A DNA stretch of 64,000 bases from NCBI RefSeq assembly GCF_916700565.1, contig NZ_CAKAKO010000002.1, positions 682,001 to 746,000 of the forward strand, written 5' to 3'. This document shows, piece by piece, positions 45,629 to 53,808 of the stretch; the stretch's first letter is position 1; each line of letters begins with the position of its first letter. The stretch is from Xenophilus sp. Marseille-Q4582 (GTDB lineage Bacteria; Pseudomonadota; Gammaproteobacteria; Burkholderiales; Burkholderiaceae_C). The position numbers and the translations under genes were made by a program. The notes under the pieces are model-generated. The model was not told the origin of the DNA. It worked only from the letters and a program-made list of their open reading frames with translations, and did not search any database.

Positions 45629-45804
45629 GTCTCCCCCTCACTGGGTGTGAACGTGCGCGGGGGGCTCACTGCACGCCCCACAGAGCCTCAACACATCTGC
45701 GTGCTCGGCCGGTGAGTCCATGAAGCGCAAGCCCTGCGCACCCAACCGCCATTGTGTGCGCTGGCGGCGGGGGCAGCACTGTGGCGGTGGATCACGGTGC
45801 CAGT

Positions 45805-46434
45805 TCAATACAACGTGGCTTGCTGGCGCGCTGGCAGCTCGCGGTCGTAGGCGGCGCCGTCAAACGCGCCTTGCGTGATGGACGCCAGGATGGCGCCCGG
45901 GGTAGGCACGGGGCGCGGGGTGCCGGGCGGCACGGCATCCCACAGGCGCGAGCGCTGGATGGCGCGCGCGCACTGGAAGTACACCGCCTGCACATCGACC
46001 ACGATCACACATTTGGGGGGCTGGCCGTTGACCACAAACCGCGCCAGCAGGTCGGGCGCGACGCTGATGCGGGCGTGGCCGTTGACGCGCAGCGTTTCGC
46101 CCACGCCGGGGATGAGGAACAGCAGTGCCACGCGCGGGTCGGCCACGATGTTGCGCAGGCTGTCGGCGCGGTTATTGCCACGGCGCTCGGGCAGCAGCAG
46201 GGTCTTGTCGTCCAGCAGTTGCACAAAGCCGGCGGGGTCGCCGCGCGGCGAGGCATCCAGCCCGCCGGGGCCGGTGGTGGCCAGCACGGCAAAGGGCGAC
46301 GCCGCGATCATGGCGCGGTAGGCAGGGTGCACATACGGCAGCTCTTTGTGGACGGAGGCATCGCTCAGCGGGCCCAGCAGGGCCTCCAGGCGTGGCAGGG
46401 TGTCGATGGCGTGCGCGTCGCGGTCGGGGGTCAT
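45805..46434 (-). CDS. Pyridoxamine-5'-phosphate-oxidase-family FMN-binding protein
   Basis: 209 residues of the PNPOx-like split-barrel flavoprotein family (MSMEG_1061-type). Characteristic stretches: FAVLATTGPGGLDASPRGDPAGFVQ, TLLLPERRGNNRADSLRNI (FMN phosphate region), PRVALLFLIPGVGETLRVNG and the C-terminal VVDVQAVYFQCARAIQRSRLWD. Members bind FMN or F420 and reduce diverse small molecules. The ATG at 46434 was chosen over the frame's earlier start because the family begins there. It lies about 220 bp downstream of the AhpD-like gene on the same strand and may share its transcript. Confidence 0.8.
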   Translation of the reverse strand: MTPDRDAHAIDTLPRLEALLGPLSDASVHKELPYVHPAYRAMIAASPFAVLATTGPGGLDASPRGDPAGFVQLLDDKTLLLPERRGNNRADSLRNIVADPRVALLFLIPGVGETLRVNGHARISVAPDLLARFVVNGQPPKCVIVVDVQAVYFQCARAIQRSRLWDAVPPGTPRPVPTPGAILASITQGAFDGAAYDRELPARQQATLY

Positions 46435-46653
46435 GGGGCGACTTCCTTCGGGTGGGGTGGCAAGGGAGCGGCCATGGTGCAGCAGGCCTGCCGCGCTGAC
46501 AAACGACTTTGCCGCCGGTGATGCGTGCGGAAAACGCACGCATCGTCGTCGCGCATAACTGACTGCGATTGCGCCGCCGCAGGACCGAGCGAGCAGCGGC
46601 ACCAGAAGCGGCGCGCATCCGGCCTACGGGCCAGACACGCGCCGCTACGCCCT

Positions 46654-47220
46654 TTAACGAGCCGGGCGCAGCTTGACGCCGGGGAAATCCACCGGCACGC
46701 CCAGTGCCACATTGACATAGTTGGTGAACAGGTTGAGCGCCACGTGAGCCACGATCTCGACGATCTGCTCGTCGTTCACGCCCTGGTCGCGCAGAGCCTG
46801 CACATCGGCCGCATCAACCTGGCCACGTTCGTTGACCAGTTGCAGCACAAAGCGCAGCACGGCGGCAGTGCGCGGGTCGGCCGATTCGCCCGTCTGCGCG
46901 GCGGCCAGGGCCTCGCCACTCACGCCCGCCTTGCGGCCGAGGGCCGTGTGGGCGGCCAGGCAGTAGTCGCAGGCATTGCGGTTGGCCACGGCCACGGCGA
47001 TCTGCTCACCCAGGGCGGCGCCGATCACGCCCCCGCCCAGCGCACCAAACGCGCCCCACATGCTTTGCAGCGCGGCGGGCGAATTGGCCACGGCGCGGAA
47101 CATGTTGGGCGTGGCGCCAAAGGCACCGTGGACCTGGTCGAGCACGGCGCGCACAGTGCCGGTGGCGGCGGTACGGTCAACGAGGGGGACGCGGGCGATG
47201 GAGGAAGAAGTAGCGGACAT
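46654..47220 (-). CDS. Carboxymuconolactone decarboxylase/AhpD-family protein
   Basis: 188 residues. The AhpD-core motif E-x-C-x-x-C-x-x-x-H is present: GEQIAVAVANRNACDYCLAAH, with the CDYC pair and following His. The rest (GVSGEALAAAQTGESADPRTAAVLRFV, EIVAHVALNLFTNYVNVALG) fits the peroxidase-related subgroup. It probably acts as a thiol-dependent peroxidase or reductase. It is transcribed divergently from an AraC regulator across 130 bp, a pairing often seen with regulators that control such genes. Confidence 0.85.
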   Translation of the reverse strand: MSATSSSIARVPLVDRTAATGTVRAVLDQVHGAFGATPNMFRAVANSPAALQSMWGAFGALGGGVIGAALGEQIAVAVANRNACDYCLAAHTALGRKAGVSGEALAAAQTGESADPRTAAVLRFVLQLVNERGQVDAADVQALRDQGVNDEQIVEIVAHVALNLFTNYVNVALGVPVDFPGVKLRPAR

Positions 47221-47350
47221 GGTGTGTTCCTTGAAGGTCATGAAGGTGATTGAGAACTTGTGCCTGTTCTCGGCACCCCTGCAGTTTCCAGTGTCAGCTC
47301 GTACCATTTGGCACATAAAATCCAAAATTCATACCAAATCATCCAAAACC
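47221..47350. promoter_or_regulatory. Divergent control region, AhpD-like gene / AraC regulator
   Basis: AT-rich for this genome. The CCAAA/CCAAAA motif occurs repeatedly before the AraC start (around 47321, 47333 and 47343), on the same strand, which may be the regulator's direct-repeat site. This was judged by eye. Confidence 0.3.
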
Positions 47351-48244
47351 ATGCCAACACCCATCACCACACCTGCGCAGGCCTCCACCCCGCTCGACCG
47401 GTTGTCGCCGCTGCTGGAGCGGTTTCGGGTGCGGGCGCACCTGTTCCACAACGGGCCGCTGTGTGGTGTGACGCACTTTGCGGCGGCGCCGGGCCGGGGC
47501 TTTTTGCATGTGCTGCGCCGGGGCGAGATGGTGGTGACGCACCAGCCCCAGGCGGGCCCGCCCGAACGGCTTCAGGTGTGCGAGCCCAGCCTGTTGTTCT
47601 ATGCCCGGCCGCTGGAGCACTTCTTTCACAACGCGCCCACCGAGGGCTCAGACTTCACCTGCGCCGCACTGGACTTTGACGGCGGCGCCAGCCACCCGCT
47701 GGCCCGCGCCCTGCCCCCGCTGGTGGTGCTGCCGCTGGGCGCGGTGGACGGGCTGCAGCAGTCGCTGGACTTGCTGTTTGTCGAAACCGACCGCCTGCGC
47801 TGCGGCCACCGCGTGCTGGCCGACCGGCTGTTTGAAGTAGTGCTGCTGCAGTTGCTGCGCTGGCTGCTGGACCACCCGCAGCAGGCGCAGATGCCGCCGG
47901 GCCTGCTGACGGGCCTGGCCGACCCGCAACTCTCGCGCACCCTCACGGCCCTGCACGAGGCGCCCGGCGAGCCGTGGAGCCTGGCGCAGATGGCCCAGCA
48001 GGCGGCCATGTCGCGCAGCGCGTTTGCCGCCCGCTTCAAGGCCGTGGTGGGGGACACCCCCGCCGACTACCTGGCGCACTGGCGGCTGACACTGGCGCAG
48101 GCCCACCTGCGCGCGGGCCGGTCGCTCAAGTCCATCGCCCACGAACTGGGCTATGCCAACCCCTCAGCGCTGTCGCGCGTGTTTGCGCAAAAGCTGGGGA
48201 TGTCAGCGCGGGACTGGCGCGAGGCGGTGGACGAAGGACGTTGA
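47351..48244 (+). CDS. AraC-family regulator with cupin-type sensor domain
   Basis: 297 residues. The N-terminal cupin-type domain (about 10-190: LDRLSPLLERFRVRAHLFHNG, GFLHVLRRGEMVVTHQ, LLFYARPLEHFFHN) resembles the cupin_6 class of AraC regulators. The C-terminal pair of helix-turn-helix motifs is at about 200-297 (WSLAQMAQQAAMSRSAFAARFK and KSIAHELGYANPSALSRVFAQKLG). The ATG at 47351 was chosen because the domain starts there. It probably controls the divergent AhpD-like and PNPOx-like genes. Confidence 0.85.
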   Translation: MPTPITTPAQASTPLDRLSPLLERFRVRAHLFHNGPLCGVTHFAAAPGRGFLHVLRRGEMVVTHQPQAGPPERLQVCEPSLLFYARPLEHFFHNAPTEGSDFTCAALDFDGGASHPLARALPPLVVLPLGAVDGLQQSLDLLFVETDRLRCGHRVLADRLFEVVLLQLLRWLLDHPQQAQMPPGLLTGLADPQLSRTLTALHEAPGEPWSLAQMAQQAAMSRSAFAARFKAVVGDTPADYLAHWRLTLAQAHLRAGRSLKSIAHELGYANPSALSRVFAQKLGMSARDWREAVDEGR

Positions 48245-48410
48245 CACGCAGCCCTGGCAGCGCCGCCGGGTCGCCCAGGAGCCCCTGGCACTGGTTTTCA
48301 AACCAAAAGCGGTGGATGCGCTAGTGGAATATGCGCTACCAGCTATCAATTAAATAGCATTTTGATAACCCACTGCACGCGGTCTCTTCCTGAAAGGAGC
48401 CTCGCGCCTC

Positions 48411-50057
48411 TCAGACGTTGATGGCCGCTGCCGACCCGGCCTGCTTGCGCAGCTCGAACTTCTGGATCTTGCCGGTGCTGGTCTTGGGCAGCTCGCCAAA
48501 CACCACGGCGCGCGGCACCTTGAAGCCCGCCAAGTGCTTCTTGCAGTGCGCCACGATGTCTTCGGGCGTGGTCTGCGCACCGGCCTTCAGCTCCACAAAC
48601 GCGCAGGGCGTCTCGCCCCACTTGGGGTCGGGCTTGGCCACCACGGCGGCGGCCAGCACATCGGGGTGGCGGTAGAGCACGTCTTCCACCTCGATGGACG
48701 AGATGTTCTCGCCACCCGAGATGATGATGTCCTTGCTGCGGTCCTTGATCTTGATGTAGCCGTCGGGGTACTGCACCGCAAGGTCGCCGCTGTGGAACCA
48801 GCCGCCCGCAAAGGCTTCGTCAGTGGCTTTGGGGTTCTTGAGGTAGCCCTTCATGGCGATGTTGCCCTTGAACATGATCTCGCCCATGGTTTCGCCGTCT
48901 TGCGGCACGGGTTTCATCGTCTCGGGGTCCAGCACGCGCACGTCGCGCTCCAGGTGGTAGCGCACGCCCTGGCGAGCGTTGAGGCGGGCGCGCTCGCCGA
49001 TGTCGAGCGCATCCCAGGCCTCGTGTTTGGCACAGACAGTGGCGGGGCCGTACACCTCGGTCAGGCCGTACACATGGGTCAAATCGAACCCCATCTTTTC
49101 CATGCCCTCGATCATTGAGGCCGGTGGCGCAGCGCCTGCCACCATGGCCTTGACGCCTGCGGGCACGCCCGCCTTCATGGCCTCGGGAGCGTTCACCAGC
49201 AGCCCATGCACGATGGGCGCGCCGCAGTAGTGCGTGACGCCGTGATGGCGGATGGCGTCGAAGATGGCCTGCGCGTCCACGCGGCGCAGGCACACGTTGA
49301 CGCCCGCACGCGCTGCAATGGTCCACGGAAAGCACCAGCCGTTGCAGTGGAACATCGGCAAGGTCCACAGGTACACCGCGTGCTTGGGCATGTCCCACTC
49401 CAGCACGTTGCTGATGGCGTTGGTGGCGGCGCCCCGGTGGTGGTAGACCACGCCCTTGGGGTTGCCGGTGGTGCCGGATGTGTAGTTGAGCGCAATCGCA
49501 TCCCACTCGTCAGCGGGCAGGCTCCAGGCAAAGGCCGCGTCGCCGCTGGCCACAAAGGCGTCGTAGTCGGTGCCGCCCAGGCTTTGCACGGCGGGGCCGT
49601 AGAGGGCGTCCTGCACCTCGATCACGGGGAGGGGCGTGGCGGCGGTGCGCAGGGCCAGCGCCTTGGCCATGGTGCCGCTGAATTCCGGGTCCACGATCAC
49701 GGCCTTGGCCTCGCCGTGGTCCAGCATGAAGGCGATGGCTTCGGGGTCCAGCCGGGTGTTGAGGGTGTTGAGCACGGCGCCGGCCATGGGCACGCCAAAG
49801 TGCGCCTCCACCATCGGGGGCGTGTTGGGCAGCATCACCGCCACGGTGTCGTTCTTGCCGATGCCCGCGTTCGTCAGCGCGCTGGCCAGCTGGCGGCAGC
49901 GCGCATAGGTCTGGGCCCAGGTCTGGCGCAGCTCGCCATGGACGATGGCCAGGCGGTCGGGGTAGACCTCGGCCGTGCGTTCGATGAACGACAGGGGCGA
50001 CAGGGCGGCAAAGTTGGCTTCGTTGCGGGGCAGGTGCTGGTCAAAGATGGAGGTCAT
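48411..50057 (-). CDS. AMP-forming acyl-CoA synthetase
   Basis: 548-residue adenylate-forming ligase that activates a carboxylic acid as acyl-AMP and then acyl-CoA. The P-loop reads YTSGTTGNPKGVVYHHRG; motif A5 is HVYGLTEVYGPA; the hinge is GYIKIKDRSKDIIISGGENI; the catalytic lysine is in LPKTSTGKIQKFEL. The N-terminus (LSFIERTAEVYPDRLAIVHG) is that of the medium/long-chain class related to AlkK and 3-methylmercaptopropionate-CoA ligase. The substrate cannot be predicted. It lies next to the diguanylate cyclase fragment inside the IS1071 segment. Confidence 0.92.
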   Translation of the reverse strand: MTSIFDQHLPRNEANFAALSPLSFIERTAEVYPDRLAIVHGELRQTWAQTYARCRQLASALTNAGIGKNDTVAVMLPNTPPMVEAHFGVPMAGAVLNTLNTRLDPEAIAFMLDHGEAKAVIVDPEFSGTMAKALALRTAATPLPVIEVQDALYGPAVQSLGGTDYDAFVASGDAAFAWSLPADEWDAIALNYTSGTTGNPKGVVYHHRGAATNAISNVLEWDMPKHAVYLWTLPMFHCNGWCFPWTIAARAGVNVCLRRVDAQAIFDAIRHHGVTHYCGAPIVHGLLVNAPEAMKAGVPAGVKAMVAGAAPPASMIEGMEKMGFDLTHVYGLTEVYGPATVCAKHEAWDALDIGERARLNARQGVRYHLERDVRVLDPETMKPVPQDGETMGEIMFKGNIAMKGYLKNPKATDEAFAGGWFHSGDLAVQYPDGYIKIKDRSKDIIISGGENISSIEVEDVLYRHPDVLAAAVVAKPDPKWGETPCAFVELKAGAQTTPEDIVAHCKKHLAGFKVPRAVVFGELPKTSTGKIQKFELRKQAGSAAAINV

Positions 50058-50159
50058 GGGTCAGTGCAAGAAGGTGAACGACACACAGCCTAGCGCCGCA
50101 GGCTGACACGAAAGCAACACGGGCCGGCGCATGGGCAAGGTTCGCGGCAGCGCGCAGTC

Positions 50160-50464
50160 TCACAACCTGCGCTTGTGGCCTTGCTTGATGCGGTACATGG
50201 CCGCGTCGGCGCTTGCCATGAGTGTACGCGCATCCTGCGCGTCGCGGGGAAACAGGCTCAGGCCGATGCTGGCGCGCACGGCCAGCGGCTCGCCGTCAAT
50301 GTCCAGCGGCGGCTCGAACGCATGCTGCAGCTTGGTCACGATCTGCAGCGCGGCCTCTTCGGAATCCACGTTTTCGCACAGCACTGTGAACTCGTCTCCG
50401 GCCAGTCGGGCGACGGTGTCCACCTGCCGCACAGCGCCGACGATGGTGCGGGCCACGGCCTGCA
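50160..50464 (-). pseudogene. Diguanylate cyclase, C-terminal GGDEF fragment
   Basis: The last 98 or so residues of a GGDEF domain: RQVDTVARLAGDEFTVLCEN carries the signature (here AGDEF), then LAVRASIGLSLFPRDAQDA and ADAAMYRIKQGHKRRL, ending at 50160. The 5' side is cut at 50464 by IS1071 copy 2. Strand and phase fit the N-terminal fragment at 43667-44786, as if both came from one gene interrupted by IS1071 on a circle. Confidence 0.8.
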
Positions 50465-50574
50465 GGGGTCTCCTCGTTTTCAGTGCAATAAGTGACGGTA
50501 CGAAAAGCTAGCACTGGCGCGGAGGTGGTGTTGGTAGATCGTTGATTTCATTGACTTTCCTGTTCACTTTCAAA
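50465..50574 (+). repeat. IS1071 copy 2, left terminal inverted repeat
   Basis: Identical to the left repeat of copy 1. Confidence 0.85.
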
Positions 50575-50607
50575 TCTGCGATTCGTGGCGTCAAACCGTG
50601 GTCGGTT

Positions 50608-53535
50608 TCATCCATTGGTGCCAGTTATCGATGCATTTGGCCGCGAAGGCAGGATTTGGTCAGCATAGCGGTCAACCGGGAAGCGAAACACACCCCGCAA
50701 GTTGATGCTCTCCAGCCTGGTGGGCGCAATCTTCCCGATCAGTTCCGGTGGAATGACCTGGCGGCGGTTCGACCAGCGATCCAGGACCGCCTGCATCTGT
50801 GAGGTATTCCACGCCATCACGATGTTGGCCATCAGGCTCAACGCATCGGCCACAGCCTGCATTTCATCGACACGTTTGGCCTGCGCCGGGCTGATCCGGC
50901 CGGTATAAATGGCGCGCTTGAGGGCGTTAACAGCCTCGCCCCGATTGAGCACCCGGCGCAACTCGTTCCTGAAAGCGTCCTTGACAAAGTAGTCAGCCAA
51001 AAACGCCGTACGCAGCAACCGCCCCAATTGCACGCCAGCCTCATAGATTGGATCGCCCTGGGCGGCAGAACCGAACCGCGCAAGAGCTGCCACCGCACTG
51101 GCATGTCCGCTCATGACCGAGGCTGCCAGGTGCACCAGACTATCCCAATGCTTTTCGATCAAAGCGACGTCGACATTGGCTTCGCACACCGCAGCGATTT
51201 CTGCGGGCACTTTGGTGCCGCGTGGCACAAAGAGGTGGCGCTGTTTGAGTTCCTTCAACCGCGGGCAAAGATCAAAACCAAGCAAACGGGCATGTGACAT
51301 GGCAAAGTCGGTGTAGCCATGGGTATCCACAGCAAGCTGGCTGGTCTCCAGCTTTTCTTGGCGGATGACACCTTCAATGGCCACGCCCGCCTGGCGCTCA
51401 TTGAGCACAAAGGGCTGCGCATGGAAGATGCCCCACCGGTCTTTTACATGGGAGTAGATTCCAATGGAAGGTGTGTTGCGCCGAGGATCAAGCCGGGCTT
51501 GCCACACCCGTTTGGTGGTCTCCATGCTCATCATGTCAGAAGATGCCAAATCGGACCGCCCCCAGGTGGCGGCAATCGGGTGTCGCTGCATGAATTCCAG
51601 CACAGCCTGGCAGGCCTGGCTCAGACGCCGTTCGTCCCGCGCCCAGCGCATGGCCTGGCGAATGCTGGTGGCAGACAATTGCGGAATCATGCGCGCGCAT
51701 TCGACCGCAGTCAGACTGGTGCCGTGGGCCATGATGCCGGCATAGACCATCAGCAGCTCGTCGGTAGAGCGCGGCTCACGTCCGAGCATGATCCAGCTAA
51801 AGCGCACCTGGGCGTCAACGGCCAGAATCACTTCCGGCAATTGAACCTCACCGATGCGGTGATCCAAAGCCGCGCGCAGCTTGGTCACTTCTGGGTCTTC
51901 GTCCTCTGCGGGCAATGGCGACAAATGGAGTTCATCATCCACGCGCAGTACGCCACTGCGGGCTGCAGCGGCCACCGCATCGACACCGGCAGTTACTCTG
52001 GCCAGCAAAGGCTTCAAGAAAGTGGCAGCCTTGCTGGGTAACGATAGACGGGCATAGTGTTTCTTGGACTCTGCCTGCCAACGCTCGTCCGTGAAGAACA
52101 AGCGCGCACGACCCCGAAAGCTCAGGCTGTGCTCAATCCAGACCGAGCCATTGCGCACCGCGCGGCGCAGGGCAAACAGGGTGGCCACCTCCAACGCCTG
52201 AAACGCCCGTTCCCGGTCTGGGCTGGAGATCGAAACCTGCCAGATCATTCCCAGACTTGGTGCCACCACTTCAACTGGCAGCTTTCTGGATCCTTTGAGA
52301 TATAAAGCTTGCAGCTTGGCAAGGTACTCGATGGCAGGATGCTCGCCGGTGGCCTGCCAGGGCAGCTTTGCAATGGCGACGAGCAACGACCGCACGGGGC
52401 GAATTCCATCAATCAATCCCTCGCGGACCAGGGAGGCCCTGCTCGGTGGTTTGCGTTTCTGGGTTTCGGTGATCAAGGCTTCAAGACGGGCACGCAACTC
52501 AGCATCTGGCACCGCACCTTGCGCGCTCAAGGCAACAAGTTCGCCGAGCAGCGTTTTGTACATTGCGGCCCAATTGACGGTAGCGGGGACATCGGCGGCA
52601 GCCTGACGCCACAGATCGGCGATCCGGCGCTGCACCATAAGGATCAACTGGTCTGTGGTGGTGAACAGGCAATACCGAAGAAAGCATGCGACCTCCACGG
52701 TGCGCGCTGGCTCTTTGATCTTGGCTCCGGCTGAGGGCGGCCTGGAGACAAGTCGGCGCGCGTAGCGGCGCAAGATGAGATCGGGGATGTCTGCCAGGTG
52801 CTTATGAACGTCCAGCGTGTAAAGCAGGTCGATGCGCTCCAGTACCTCGCTGATTTGGCGGGTTGAGTGTTTCGCCGGTGCAGCCCATAGCCAACTCTGC
52901 TGGGTTTGTCCATCTGGGCGCAGCTCTGAAACTGAGGCTCGCCAGCGATCAAGTGTTGCTGGATCAACGCTGGCGGCGATGGCGGTGCCTGTTTCAACTT
53001 CAAGCTGGGCAAGTGCCGCCGCAATCAGTGTCCGAATTGCCCGCTCGTGCACGATCACCAGCTTGTTCTTGTACAGCCATTGACGCGCCCGCACGAGTAG
53101 CTGATCGCGGTCGGCGCAGCGCGCCACTTCGTCGCGCAGTTCACGTACCAGTGAGCGGCGCTGGTGCTCGCTCATCCACTGGAATCCAAGGACCGTGCAG
53201 GCTACTTGTTGGCGATCGAATAGCGTGCGCCCGCGTTCATACATGGCTCTCAGCGAGGCGACTTCTGGTGCTGCAATGCCAAGCTCGTTGCCAAGGTGGC
53301 GCCACAAGGCTACTGGAATTACCCGAAAGGCACCGAGCAAACGCCCACTCATGCGCAGGAAACCAATATGGAGCGCCAGACCAAGCTTGTGGGAATCACC
53401 TCGGCGTGCATTGATTGCGTCGCGCTCGGCACCATCGAAGGTGAAAAATGCCTTCATCTCGAAGTCGCTGATATCGCGGGGGAGCCCACGCATCCCCAAA
53501 AACGTTGTGTGCCAACCCTGCATCGTGAACCTCAA
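50608..53535 (-). CDS. tnpA: IS1071 transposase TnpA, copy 2
   Basis: 975 residues, intact, identical to copy 1 apart from Arg in FDRQQVACT. The same DDE-domain motifs are present (VDTHGYTDFAMSH, LIEKHWDSLVHL). With copy 1 in direct orientation, homologous recombination between the two could delete the intervening 6.8 kb together with one copy. Confidence 0.93.
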   Translation of the reverse strand: MRFTMQGWHTTFLGMRGLPRDISDFEMKAFFTFDGAERDAINARRGDSHKLGLALHIGFLRMSGRLLGAFRVIPVALWRHLGNELGIAAPEVASLRAMYERGRTLFDRQQVACTVLGFQWMSEHQRRSLVRELRDEVARCADRDQLLVRARQWLYKNKLVIVHERAIRTLIAAALAQLEVETGTAIAASVDPATLDRWRASVSELRPDGQTQQSWLWAAPAKHSTRQISEVLERIDLLYTLDVHKHLADIPDLILRRYARRLVSRPPSAGAKIKEPARTVEVACFLRYCLFTTTDQLILMVQRRIADLWRQAAADVPATVNWAAMYKTLLGELVALSAQGAVPDAELRARLEALITETQKRKPPSRASLVREGLIDGIRPVRSLLVAIAKLPWQATGEHPAIEYLAKLQALYLKGSRKLPVEVVAPSLGMIWQVSISSPDRERAFQALEVATLFALRRAVRNGSVWIEHSLSFRGRARLFFTDERWQAESKKHYARLSLPSKAATFLKPLLARVTAGVDAVAAAARSGVLRVDDELHLSPLPAEDEDPEVTKLRAALDHRIGEVQLPEVILAVDAQVRFSWIMLGREPRSTDELLMVYAGIMAHGTSLTAVECARMIPQLSATSIRQAMRWARDERRLSQACQAVLEFMQRHPIAATWGRSDLASSDMMSMETTKRVWQARLDPRRNTPSIGIYSHVKDRWGIFHAQPFVLNERQAGVAIEGVIRQEKLETSQLAVDTHGYTDFAMSHARLLGFDLCPRLKELKQRHLFVPRGTKVPAEIAAVCEANVDVALIEKHWDSLVHLAASVMSGHASAVAALARFGSAAQGDPIYEAGVQLGRLLRTAFLADYFVKDAFRNELRRVLNRGEAVNALKRAIYTGRISPAQAKRVDEMQAVADALSLMANIVMAWNTSQMQAVLDRWSNRRQVIPPELIGKIAPTRLESINLRGVFRFPVDRYADQILPSRPNASITGTNG

Positions 53536-53558
53536 AAGTGGGAGGCCACCATACCCGT

Positions 53559-53668
53559 TTACAAAGCGAACAGGAAAGTCAATGAAATCAACGGTCTACC
53601 CAGACCACCCCCGCGCCAGTGCTAGCTTTGCGTACCGTCACTTATTGCACTGAAAACGAGGAGACCCC
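53559..53668 (-). repeat. IS1071 copy 2, right terminal inverted repeat
   Basis: Inverted counterpart of 50465-50574, ending GAGGAGACCCC at 53668. Confidence 0.85.
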
Positions 53669-53699
53669 GGCGAAGGTCTTTGATCGAGAGTGCGGGCAT
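53669..53699 (-). pseudogene. First ten codons of a divergent gene, cut by IS1071
   Basis: From ATG 53699 on the minus strand the frame reads MPALSIKDLRR and then meets the IS1071 end at 53668. Its position, facing away from the catabolic operon across an operator-like palindrome, is that of a local regulator. Ribosome-binding site is weak, so this is tentative. Confidence 0.35.
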
Positions 53700-53728
53700 G
53701 GGCGCAGTGTAGAGGGGTCGCATGGGGC

Positions 53729-53757
53729 TTGCCATATTTTATTTGAGTAGATATAGT
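53729..53757 (+). promoter_or_regulatory. Promoter of the acyl-CoA catabolic operon
   Basis: -35 TTGCCA (53729-53734) and -10 TATAGT (53752-53757) at exactly 17 bp, about 45 bp before the first gene of the operon. The region is AT-rich against a GC-rich background. Confidence 0.75.
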
Positions 53758-53769
53758 TCGTATACAAAC
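53756..53769. promoter_or_regulatory. Operator palindrome, FCD-GntR type
   Basis: GTTcGTATACaAAC is a perfect 14-bp interrupted palindrome overlapping the -10 element and the expected start point. Its core TCGTATACAA fits the FCD/FadR consensus TNGTNNACNA at every fixed position. A repressor bound here would block RNA polymerase. Confidence 0.65.
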
Positions 53770-53808
53770 AACATCGTTCATTCCGCGTCGTCGAATCAGG
53801 AGACACCC

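Larger units (their letters stand above)
50465..53668 (-). mobile_element. IS1071, copy 2 (Tn3 family, 3204 bp)
   Basis: Same length, orientation and ends as copy 1 (offset 10002 bp). The one difference I found is T at 43211 versus C at 53213. The flanking pentamers are CTGCA (left) and GGCGA (right): no target duplication here, and none pairs with the flanks of copy 1. Confidence 0.93.

Noticed and set aside
40463-53668. A resolvase (tnpR) or res site inside the Tn3-family copies
   Set aside because: Each copy contains only tnpA and terminal repeats; no serine or tyrosine recombinase frame is present anywhere in the window.
40458-53673. Classical composite transposon with a 5-bp target duplication at the outer IS1071 ends
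   Set aside because: The outer flanks are AAGGA and GGCGA and do not match; the inner flanks (AGAAC, CTGCA) do not match either.
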